From the NCBI GenBank assembly GCA_039111635.1, contig JBCAQO010000005.1, positions 372,001-436,000 on the forward strand: a stretch of DNA of 64,000 nt, written 5' to 3'. Both the position numbers and the translations under genes were made by a program. Below the pieces are notes generated by a model. The model was given only the letters and a program-made list of their open reading frames with translations. It had not been told where the DNA came from and did not search any database. The DNA comes from Heterobasidion occidentale. Its lineage: Eukaryota > Basidiomycota > Agaricomycetes > Russulales > Bondarzewiaceae. Positions 33,989-44,708 of the stretch are shown in pieces. The first letter of the stretch is position 1. Each line of letters begins with the position of its first letter.

Positions 33989-36900
33989 ATGGACGCGCTC
34001 CTCGACGTCTTCCTCTTTGCCGGTCAGGGAACAGTGGCGCTGGACTCGCAGTTCGTTCGCCGGCGTGCCCTCGCCGACGCTGCCTCGCCCTCCTGCGCGC
34101 TGCTGCTGTCGGCTTGCCACGCGGCCTTTTGCACAGAGCTCTCCTCTCCTCCCTCGAGGCGGATGCTGTCGACGTCGACATCTCCGACTTTGCCACTCCC
34201 CCCGATCTGCTGTTGCTCCCGCCAAAAGACCAATACCTCCACAACCCCGTAACGTGTGGCCCAGTTCTTTTTTTAGTCCAGGTGCTGCGTTGCCTCGCTC
34301 ATATAGAATCGCAGCCACCCGCGAGCGCTCGTTCAGCCCCCGCCGCTCCAGGGTTGGTGGCTGGGCACTTCCACGCGCTAGGCTTCTCTTCCGGCATACT
34401 GCCTGCGTGTGTGCTGTCTGCGTCGACGACTACGTTGGATTACTTGGCGCATTCCGTTCAGGTCTTTCGTCTCTCCTTTTGGATTGGCGTCCGCGCTCAG
34501 CTCCATCGCGTCTCCGTCTTGGCCGCTGGCAATGCTCCACTCCCCGACCTAAATCATGGACCCTCACGGTTTTCCGTATGGATGCCGACGCTGCCGCCCA
34601 GGCGATCATTAAGTATCAGCATACAGTTAGTGCCTCCTCACATCCGCGTGTTTCCAGGTGTCGCTCATCTGAAACAGTCACCGCTGCAGCCGTCGTTATG
34701 CGTGACAGGAGTCCTAGACGCCGAGTGCGTCGCTATATCTGGACAGCCGGACTCTCTCGAGGCGTTTGCCACGACTCTGCCCCCCGATGCCGTCGTCCAC
34801 AAAACCACCATCCAGGCACTCTATCACTCTTCTGAACACATCGGCGGAGCTCGCGAGCATGTCCTCGCAGACGTCATACGCCGCCAAATCCGCTTTCCGT
34901 CATACTCTGATCTGCATGTTTCCATTCGGTCAACTTACACAGGCGAGCTTCTCCGAAGCGAACACGGCTCTCCTCTTGTGGAGGCCGTCATCGACATGAT
35001 TCTTTCCCAGCCCGTCCATTGGGACAAGCTGATTCGTTCCTTCGTCCAAGATCTTCCCGTCGGCTGCTCGCTCCGCCTTGCGAATGTCGGTCCTGGGACT
35101 GGCCTCGCTCGGAGTACGGAGAGAACTTTGTCTGCGCACATCGTCTCTTTTGTCGATCTGACGTCCGAAGATCCACCACGGCGCCCACCCATGAGCCCAT
35201 CGCGATTATAGGCATGGCGGTCAACTTGCCTGGAGCTCCCAACGCAGACGAGCTTTGGAATGTTCTGGAACGAGGACTCAATGCCATCGCCGAGGTATGT
35301 TTTTCACATCACCTTAAAAAACAAACATGAGAAGAAGGCCTCGCTAACCAGAACCGACAGATTCCCACGGCTCGTTTCAAGGTTTCGGATTACGTCAGCT
35401 CGAAGGACTCGAAGAGCAATCGAGCCATGGACGCGCACACCGGGAACTTCATCCAAGACTTAGAAGCGTTCGACAACGGGTTCTTCAAGATATCCCCACG
35501 CGAAGCACGGAGCATGGATCCTCAGCAGCGGATTCTGCTTCACTGTGCTTATGAAGCGCTGGAAGACTCTGGCTACGTCCCCAACCTGTCCCCGACTTTC
35601 GACCCGGAGACGTTCGGGTGCTACGTTGGCGCCGCCACGCATGACTACGTGCAGAATCTGCGTCACGACGTCGACGTGTATTACAGCACGGGTGGGTGCC
35701 TTGGACTATTTGCGTTTTGGGTGGCTCGTTCAGTCTGTCGTTGCAGGGACCCTGCACGCGTTCCTGAGTGGTCGCATTTCATATGCCATGCAGCTGAGCG
35801 GCCCCGCAATCACCGTCGACACCGCGTGCTCGTCGTCTTTGGTCGCGATTCATCAGGCCTGTCGCGCCCTCACCAACAGAGACTGCAACGCCGCTCTGGC
35901 AGGCGGCGTTAACGCAATGACGAGCCCCGACGTGAGTCTCGCGTGTTGCACCTACCGTCGACCGCTCTCACCGATCACCCGCACAGATGTTCCTCGGGCT
36001 CGATCGCGGCCACTTCCTCAGCCCCACGGGCCAGTGCAAGCCGTTCGATGCCTCAGCTGACGGGTACGCGCGCGGCGAGGGCTGCGGCATGTTCGTGCTC
36101 AAGCGGCTGTCCGACGCGGTCGCGGAGCACGATCGCATCCTCGGCGTGATCCGCGCCGTCGAGATCAACCAGAGCGGCCGGGCGGCGTCCCCCACGCACC
36201 CGCATCCGCCGACGCAGATCGCCCTGTTCCAGCGGCTCCTGCGGCGCGCGGGGATACGCGCGCATCGCGTCAACGTCGTCGAGGCACACGGCACGGGGAC
36301 GCGGGCGGGCGACCCGGCCGAAATGGAGAGCCTCCGCGCGGTGTTTGCGGCTGGGCGCGCGCCGCGCGACCCGCTGCACGTCACGGCGCTCAAGGCGAAC
36401 ATCGGGCACCTCGAGGCGGCGTCGGGCGCGGCGGGCCTCGCGAAGCTCCTGCTGATGCTGCGGCATCGCACGATCCCGCGCCAGATATCGCTCGAGGCGC
36501 TGAACCCGCGGATCGCCCCGCTCGAGTCGGACAATACCGTGATCGATGTCGAGGCGGTTGCTTGGGACGCTGGTGGCGGCGGCAATGGGCTGTCGCGGGT
36601 GGCGGTGCTTAACAACTTCGGCGCGGCGGGATCGAACGGTGCGTTGCTGCTGGAGGAATATATCCCGCCTGCGGCGAGCCCGCCTCCCGTCGAGTCGCCG
36701 CCGACGGCGTATGTTGTAGGGTTGTCGGCAAAGACGGCGTGGGCGCTCGACGAGCTGCGGACGCGGTACGTGCAGTGGCTCTCCAGCTGCCAGGGCGCGG
36801 GTGTCCGCCTGCAGGACATCGCGTACACGGCTACCGCCCGGCGCCAAATCTACGAGTACCGCCTCGCCGTGTCTGCGGGGTGCGTAGACGAACTCGCAGA

Positions 36901-39900
36901 CAAGCTCCGCGCGGCCTTTGGGACGCGCGTCGATGGTCGCTCGTCGACGGTCGCCTTTGTATTTTCTGGCCAGGGAGGTCAGTACCTCGGCATGGGGCGG
37001 GTCTTCTATCGTACTTTTCCGCTGTTCAAGCGTGCCATCGACGAGTGCGAGGCCTTTTTGGTGTCGGCAGGGTTTCCGGGAGTTCTTCCGATCATCCTGT
37101 CGTCCGGCGAAAGGAGTGGGCTGGCAGAACTGGAAGAGCTGCAGGCATATCAGGCAGCCACGTTCACTTTGGGGTATGCGCTTGCCATGCTGTGGATCTC
37201 GTGGGGCGTGACCCCTGATGTGGTCGTCGGGCACAGGTGAGCGTCCGTTCTCCGAATTTGGAATGGTCCATCGACGTTTGGCTGACGGCTGCAGTCTGGG
37301 AGAATACGCTGCCCAGGTCGTCGCCGGCGTCATCACCGTGCAGGGCGCACTGACGCTTATCGCTTATCGCGCCCGGCTGATGGTGCAGAGGTGCCGCCTG
37401 CATGCTACCGGAATGCTGGCCGTCAATCTAGGACCGGAGATCGTGCGAGGCATCTTGTCGGGCTCGGGCGAGCTTGCGTCCGCCTCGGTCGCGTGCTGCA
37501 ACAGCCCGAATGACTGTGTCGTGTCGGGCACGGTCCGTCAACTCGAAACGCTCGCTCGCTGTTTGGACGTCGGTGTTCGGCGCGCGCGCAGCGTCCGCCT
37601 GCAGGTTCCATTTGGATATCACAGCCCAGCCATGAACCCTATACTCGACGAGTTGACCGTCGTCGCCCGAAGCGTCGCCATACATTCGCCTACTATCTCC
37701 ATCGTGTCTAACGTTCTGGGGATCGTCGTGCCTCCCGGGGATACGACGGCGTTTAGCGCCGAGTATTACTCTCGTCACTGCGTGGAGCCTGTCCTGTTCG
37801 AGCAAGGGATCGCCTCGCTCGTGGGGACGGCTGCGTTTCGAGTCGTCGATGTCTGGATGGAGATGGGGCCCCATACGACAACGCTACCGATGCTGAGGGC
37901 GCATCCTTCCATCGCGGCGGACGCGAGACTGCTCGGTTCGATGCGAAAGGGCGGCGACGCGTGGGCGCCGCTCGCGGATTCGCTGGCCCGGCTTTACGTG
38001 TCTGCGCTTCCGCTCCGGTGGCGCGAGGTGTTCGCCCATTGGACGCCACCGCGTGTCGTGTCTCTGCCGCCGTACCCGTTTGCGAAGACGAAATTCTGGG
38101 TCGACTTCGTGGAGGGTGCTGGCGCCGCCCCGGAAGCGGCGACGGGGATGCTTGATTTGACCCGCGGGTTCTCTGTGCTGCACACGTGGGTTCAGCGGCC
38201 TTGTGAGCGTAACGACCACAGCGCGGTGTTCGAGATGCCCATCGCCGAGCTCGGGCGCTTCATTTGCGGCCATCGCGTGGGCGGGCACGCGCTCTGTCCT
38301 GCGTCCGTGTACATCGAACTGGCGCTGGCGGCCGTGGCGAGGGCCCGGTCCGGCGCGGGCGAGTCGGCGGACGGGAGCAGTCATGCCGTCCTCAGCGACA
38401 TCGAGTACGTCAGGCCCCTGGTATATGCGGACGGCGTCCGTCGCGTCGTCAGGATCTCCGTCGCAGCTGGCGGGGAAGGCGCTAGGACGTTCAGCATCGC
38501 GTCGTGCGTCGCGCCGGGCGAGGCGGTCGTGCACTGCCGCGGGCGCTTCGCGCGCGTCGCGGAGACGGGCGTCGGCGCCGAGCTGGGGGCCGCGTGCGCG
38601 GCGGTGGCGGGGCGCACAGCAGCGTGCCGGGGCGGCGCGGAGGAACGCTTTGGCAAGCGGACGGTCTACGAGGTGGTGTTCGCGCGCGTCGTCGAGTACG
38701 CGGAGGCGTATCGCGCCGTGGAGAGCTTGGCGCTCGGCGCGCGTGGCGTGGACGTGGAGGGGTACGCAGTGGTGCGGGTGCCGTCGGGCGGCGAGGCGGG
38801 GGACGCAGGTGCGTTCGTGGTTCATCCGGTGCTGATGGATGCGGTGCTGCATGTTGCGGGGTTCGTTGTTAATATGCGGGGGCGAGGGGAGGAGGTGCAT
38901 TTGTGTAGGCGGGTGGGGCGCGTTGTGGTTTTGCCGGGACTTGTGGACGCGTCGAAGGAGTATGGGGTGTTTGTGAGCGCGAGCTGCGCGACGGGTTCGG
39001 GCGAGGGTGGGGTGCGCGCGGACGCGTGGTTGATGGACGCTGGGGGGCGGATTGTCGTGCAGGTGGAGGGCGTGCTGTTCGTAAAGGCGCGGATGGACCG
39101 GGTCAGGCGGAGCTTGGCTTTGGCGGCTGTGGCGGTGCCCTCGCCTCCGTCCGCGGCTGGCGTTCCGTACGAAACAACTGTCGTTCCAACTTCCTCCGCG
39201 ACGAATGTCCCGTATGAACCTGACGCGCCACCATCCGCGACGAATATCCAGTACGAGCCTGACGCGCCGCCTTCCCCTGTCGGCGTTATGGCGGAGGTGG
39301 CGCGCATCGTCGCAAACGCCTGTGGGCTTGGGCTGGGGCCGGGGCCAAACTCCCTGGACGTGGGTCGGGATCTGAGTGAGTACGGCGTCGACTCGCTGAT
39401 GCTCATCGAGATCGCGGGTGATCTGCGAAATGCGTTTCCGGCCGCAAACCTGGACGCGTCCGCTCTGGCTTTGTGTCGTACTGTGTTGGATATCGTTGAG
39501 CAGGTCGAGGCTAGGATTCAATCGAATATCTCACCCCGCTCGGATGATATAGCTCCCTCGACTCACACGTTCCCTTCATTTATCTCACCCTCCTCGAACA
39601 TCATGCGCCCACTCAACATCATGCCCCCCTCGAAAATTCGAACCCATTCATCTTCTGACAAGGTATCGCTTGATCACGGCGGAGATTCAGATGTCCAGCG
39701 GATACTTGCCTCCGTGTTGGGCGTCACGATTCAAGAGCTTGTCGACGGCGGAGACCTTCAGGCCCTTGGGTTGGACTCGTTGGCATCCATTGAAGCTGTT
39801 CACGCTCTTCAGACCCATTTTGAACTGACCCTTCCTCATGATCTCTTCGTTACGCACACGACTATCAATACCATCCAATCACACCTCGCGAAATTGTGCG

Positions 39901-40742
39901 CTAGAGAGAAACCAGCCATGTCAGCAGACGGGAACCTCGACCTCTTATTACACCCACTCCGTTCCGGAATTATACCAATTCATGTTCAGCGGGCGCCTAC
40001 GGCGGGCTGCGCGCCACTTTTCCTGATCCATGATGGCAGCGGTCTCGTCTATTACATAAGAAGCCTGTCCCCCTTGGCCGTGACGTGTGGGGAATCCACA
40101 ATCCTCACTTTATCACCGGACAGCGGTTGGATTCTGTGGAGGCCATGGCCGCGGAATATGCACAATATGCCGAGGAAACAACGACAGATCCTCTGATTCT
40201 TGGAGGTATGGCGTTTGATGGATGCTGCTTTCTTATTGAACCCGACGCAATTTACAGGGTGGTCATTCGGCGGGGTCGTCGCCTTCGAACTCGCACGCCA
40301 ATTACTGACAAAGGGCGTTCCGGTGAAGGGCGTTGTACTTATCGATGCGCCGTGTCCTTTGGATCACGTCCCCCTTCCTGATACGCTCCTCGAATCCATC
40401 ACAGGCTTGAATAGAAGAGACTCGACCGCACACGTCAGTCGCCTGGTGAAGGCCCAGTTCCAGATGAACTCCTGTCTGTTGGGACGATATCGTCCAGCCG
40501 CTTCCCGCGGGGTGTGCCCTAGGCTCGTGCTTCTTCGCTCTCGAGAGGCGTACAAGCCTGCCGGCGTCTTCGACGTGCCCAAGTGGCTCTGCGACAGGAG
40601 CGATCCGCAAGATGCCGTCGCCGGATGGCAGAGCCTGGTGGACACTCCCGTCAAGGTCCTGGACATACCGGGCCATCACTTTCAACCGTTCCATTCTACG
40701 AATGTGGGTTTCGCCCTTCTTTCTTATCTGGAAGTCGCCTGA
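33989..40742 (+). CDS. Non-reducing polyketide synthase, SAT-KS-AT-PT-ACP-ACP-TE
   Basis: Iterative type I synthase of about 2,100 residues that would build an aromatic polyketide; this layout is that of basidiomycete orsellinic-acid-type synthases. SAT (33989-35150) starts [15 protein letters not shown] and has GFSSGILPA, with Ser where the catalytic Cys of GxCxG is expected. KS (35195-36660): [25 protein letters not shown] (about 36950-37960): GHSLGEYAA, split by an intron. PT (about 38190-39100): [12 protein letters not shown] and [10 protein letters not shown] supply the His/Asp pair. ACP1 ([10 protein letters not shown]) and ACP2 ([10 protein letters not shown]) each keep the phosphopantetheine serine. 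TE (39960-40742): GWSFGG and GHHFQPF. Introns occur in SAT, KS (three), AT and TE. The frame shifts without a fitting intron at about 34140-34165, 34525-34560, 35150-35190 and in the C-run 40069-40073, each like one lost base. Confidence 0.88.
39195..39272 (+). repeat. 39-bp tandem repeat in the polyketide synthase linker
   Basis: Two adjacent 39-bp units (39195-39233, 39234-39272) encode [13 protein letters not shown] and [13 protein letters not shown], between PT and ACP1. A weaker third unit may precede (GVPYETT). In frame, so it only lengthens a flexible linker. Confidence 0.75.
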
Positions 40743-42711
40743 TACCAGTCGTAGATTGAAGAGGTCTCTCGTCGCATTTCTGAAGCGTGTTTGTATCTGG
40801 AGGATACCTCAGCATGATTGACGTAAGTGAGCGTTTAGGTCCGGATACATGATACGAAGATGTATACATATCCTCATTCGTCGACGCCACAAAGCCAGGT
40901 TCTTGAGTATCTCCCAGCTAAGGCAGGAGGGGTGCGTAAGCCGCGAGAAAATCTGCAAACTTGAAAGGCCATTCTCATGATTCTAGAGTTTGACTTCTTT
41001 GGTTAACCCAGAGCGATTGTATGACGAGTGCTTTCACAATGTAATTATTCATCCACAGCGCCCTTCAGGCCAGACCGATGGGGCGATCAGTTGGTGTCGA
41101 TAAGTGTATTCACGGACGTCCATCACGTACCCGACCGTCTATCTCCATTCTCTCATCCCATGTGACGCTTCCGACAATTCCAGCATCATAGACATTATCA
41201 CAAGGCCATCGTGAGCGCCATGAGGTGGAGAATTCAAGAACATCTTCGTAACTTCTAGGACCACCCAAGGCGCGTTGCTTGGAGAGATTATTCGTATGAC
41301 TTGGACAGCGATGCAAGAATCCCTCGACAATGGAGTCGATACGGATCTCCGACGCCCGCCGGCCGTGATTGGACCCTGTAGATTGTGCTCTCAACAAGCC
41401 TAGTATTTCTGGGAACACAAAAAGACCGATAGGAGAAAGGAGCTATCATGATGCGCAGCTACGAGATTCGGTGGGTGTTACGGGAGAGCGAGTATGACGT
41501 TTATTTGTATAAGGAGAAGTCCCCTCTTCGAAGGGCGATTCTCTTCGATGCGGGCGCAAGAGATGTGCCTCGATGCGTGTCCACCAGCGGTACCATTGCA
41601 CCGCATATTGGGATTTTCCAGAGGACGCTGCCGCGATTGAGTAGAGTGATGCTGGACTGGACGAACTTTGACGTAAAATTGGGGTCACATAATTCAACGG
41701 ATGGTATACGGTACGAAACAAACGGCGAACCTCTGTCATTTCGAGCTCCCACGACGGCCTATAGTACGCTATTCCCATCAACTGCCATAAGAGTCGGAAT
41801 AGGCGCAACTAGGTCTCCGCGAGTTATTGCAAGATGAATTTTACAAGAACCGAGACTGAGTGTAACCTGGAGGAGGTCAGCACGGTACCGGCCTCAGACC
41901 CTGCACAGCAAATCGGCGGACTGGACGGAAATAGGAGCACGCAACAATAAAAGGGTAGAACCAATGAGTTGTACTGACTAGACATTGAGATGCACTTACT
42001 CTCAAAGTGATATAATGACGTCATAGGCGTGCAGCCAGTCATATTTGCTTCCATGGGAGAGTATTTCAATCGATCCATGCGACGGCTCGCATGTTGGCGA
42101 ACCCTCGAGCGTGAGTGAAATTGCTTCATTGGCGCGCGGGCAACAACACGCATATGAGCTTTGCTACGATGCGTGAACTACAAGCCTCGTCAATAGTTGT
42201 GAACCCATGAGACACGTTGAGAAGGACGGCCACTATGACTGTGCAATTAAATAGTCCATTTGACAAAAGTTATTAGGTACCAATGTACCATACCGACGTT
42301 TGGTCTTCGGCTAAGTGATTTCGAGATACTTTCTGTAAAAAATCGAGATAAGTCAACACAACCATGAAGACCAGTATCCCGACTCACGTCAGTTGATGCC
42401 TGGTAGCCTGACGTCCCATCGTCCCGAGTGTGTAGTTTGCGCGTAAAGCAGCTCGGAAAGAAAAGTCGGGCAATTTGATATTACTCAGCTTCTTCGCTTA
42501 TCAACATGTTTTCGCACATCGCTTCTACCTCCTATCACCACCATTGTCCAGGTCGAAAGTCTATCATAACATCCGAGGATTGATTGCGAGTGGGACTCCA
42601 TTTCATGGTGAGAAGAATCCAGCTGCTTTGAATCTTTTGGAATTATGTTTCGAAGCGAAGGTTCGATCAAATCATGAAGAGACGGATCGAACCCAATCGT
42701 AGAATCGAACT
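40743..42711. other. Intergenic, no supported gene
   Basis: About 2 kb. Overlapping open frames on both strands at 41446-41837 (about 120 codons each) are the longest; neither shows a recognisable motif. The possible tailoring gene one would hope for beside the synthase is not here. Confidence 0.45.
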
Positions 42712-43514
42712 ATGACATCCCAAGGGGAGCCCTTCACCGCATCATCTCGTCGCATTTCTGGACACACACATGTTCTTCTGATCACTACCGGGAGTGTTGC
42801 GTCGGTCAAAGCGCCCCTCATCGTCGAGGAACTGCTCTCTGTATGTTCTCCTTCTATAGGTTACGTCCATTTTTACATGACGCACTTCCAGTACAAGAAC
42901 GTATCCATACAACTCGTGGCTACCACACCGTCTCTCACATTCTTCAACCCCGAAAGTGTACGGGAGTATGGGGTTAGCGTCTGGACGGATGAACAGGAAT
43001 GGAACGTACGTCTTACGTTCACAGGTACCGATACATCCCATCCATTAATCAACGCTGTGAACAGCCAAATTATCGCATTGGAGATCCCATTTTGCATATT
43101 GAACTGCGGCGATGGGCAGATGTCGTGCTCATCGCACCCTGTTCAGCTAATACGCTCGCGAAGATTGCGAATGGCGTATGCGACAATCTTGCTGTAATTG
43201 TTTTTTCCTTTGTTTTACGGTCTCACTACTCACTCAATCTCCTTATTTGCATTCCATTCATGGCTCAGACTTCCCTTCTTCGTGCCCTGTCACCCTCAGT
43301 ACCAACCTACATATTCCCGGCTATGAATACTCTGATGTATGAACACCCGTTGACTTCGCATCATCTGCGCATCATCCGTAAGGTTATTGGATATAATATT
43401 GTGGGACCGATCTCAAAAGGTCTTGCATGCGGTGATATCGGAATTGGCGCGATGCTGGAGTGGAGAGACATTGTACGCGTCGTCGTCGACCGTTTTGATC
43501 TTCTGAAGCAGTGA
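42712..43514 (+). CDS. Phosphopantothenoylcysteine decarboxylase (Hal3/CoaC-like flavoprotein)
   Basis: FMN enzyme of coenzyme A synthesis, converting 4'-phosphopantothenoylcysteine to 4'-phosphopantetheine. The exons join across three introns to give about 215 residues, the usual size. Landmarks: the flavin-binding start HVLLITTGSVASVKAPLI, the DPILHIELRRWAD segment with the active-site histidine, LIAPCSANTLAKIANGVCDN, the substrate-clamp PAMNTLMYEHP, and the catalytic cysteine in LACGDIGIGAM. No acidic C-terminal tail of yeast Hal3 type is seen, so I favour the decarboxylase role. It lies 2 kb downstream of a synthase whose two carrier domains need the phosphopantetheine arm, but the enzyme is also an ordinary housekeeping one. 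Confidence 0.85.
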
Positions 43515-44708
43515 CAGACGCAGTCAGCCTGGAAAGGTGAGTGGTTATTCACGCGGATTATGGTATTGACGCCCTGACGGATGTTGCTGGGCGATAGACA
43601 AGGCATCCATTCCTACCTATCTGTGCCCGATGTCTATCATTTCGAACACGAACTGTGTCGAAACACTTACGACAGCGGAATGCGGACCGTCGGCAGATTG
43701 GGAATCGAGAAAAGTTGCCGTTGGGTCAAAGATGTGCAAGCCTGTCCTGTGCGTCGAATTTGCTGTCATCCTTCCAAAGAAGTCCTTCGTCTCTTCGTAC
43801 TAGTCCCTCAAAACTCGTCCTTCTCCTTCATTCACTCCGCTCGCATCTGTGTACATGTCCGTGCCCATCGCCTGTGATTCCAGTTGTTGTGCTACCAGGT
43901 TCGATACTGAACAAGAGCTTAACAAAGTTCTAGAATCAAGTTCCCATCATCGAAGCGGCGAGTATCGTGTTGTGAGACGCGCTCCACAATTTCTTGCCCC
44001 CGAACGGATTGCAATCTACAAATCGGGCGATATGTTCTGATGCCCGTGCACGTGCGCTCCGCACTATCTCAGCGATTTTTGTGAGTATGTTGACATAGCC
44101 CACAAACTTATCAAGTCACAACTCCCAGCGGATAACATCGGGGTCAGATGTGCATCCAGAACTGATAGACGAGATTGGAGGAAAGCTAAATCACGGGTTT
44201 ACTCCCCTTGGCCTTGGCTTGACGCTTTGAGGCCCCAGGGCTACCAGAATTGCCTGCGGCACTGTCGAACACTTTTCATTCATTTCGTCAGGGGTCTGTC
44301 CAACAAGGTGCGTTAGCCATGCTTCATAAGACTCCCGTAGATTCCCATAGATGGCTGATTGATGGGTAAATCTTTCGAAGAATCGGCGATTTCCGATTAG
44401 TAACGTAGAATACCGGTCATTATGCAAATGCAAGCTGGAACAGCGAAAAGTCTATTTTGGCGAAGGGGCCGATGTTAACGGCGCTCAGCTCTTCGATGCT
44501 TCGATCTCGTGATAGAGATACGATAACTAGCTACAGACCCGGTCGAACTTTACAACTTGGCTGCCATTCTAGAGAACTTACAAAAGTTCCGTCTCCATGC
44601 CGTTACATGCGCCAACTTTGCATTCTGACGACGGTCGACGGGCTTATAATGCCCGAGGCAAAGACATGAAAGCCCACCATTCTGCCTTTCCATCTTTCAG
44701 CTTTCCCC
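43515..44708. other. Intergenic, no supported gene
   Basis: About 1.2 kb with open frames of up to 98 codons and no recognisable protein, tRNA or repeat. Confidence 0.45.

Noticed and set aside
36053..37336. 427-codon minus-strand frame antisense to KS/AT
   Set aside because: Shadow of the codon bias of the synthase; no recognisable protein.
37884..39521. 545-codon open frame on the minus strand, antisense to the polyketide synthase
   Set aside because: It mirrors the G+C-rich PT/ACP coding region, has His/Arg/Pro-rich composition without domains, and the plus strand there has firm PKS motifs.
41446..41837. Overlapping 120-codon frames on both strands
   Set aside because: Neither has a recognisable motif or splice structure; each may be a shadow of the other.
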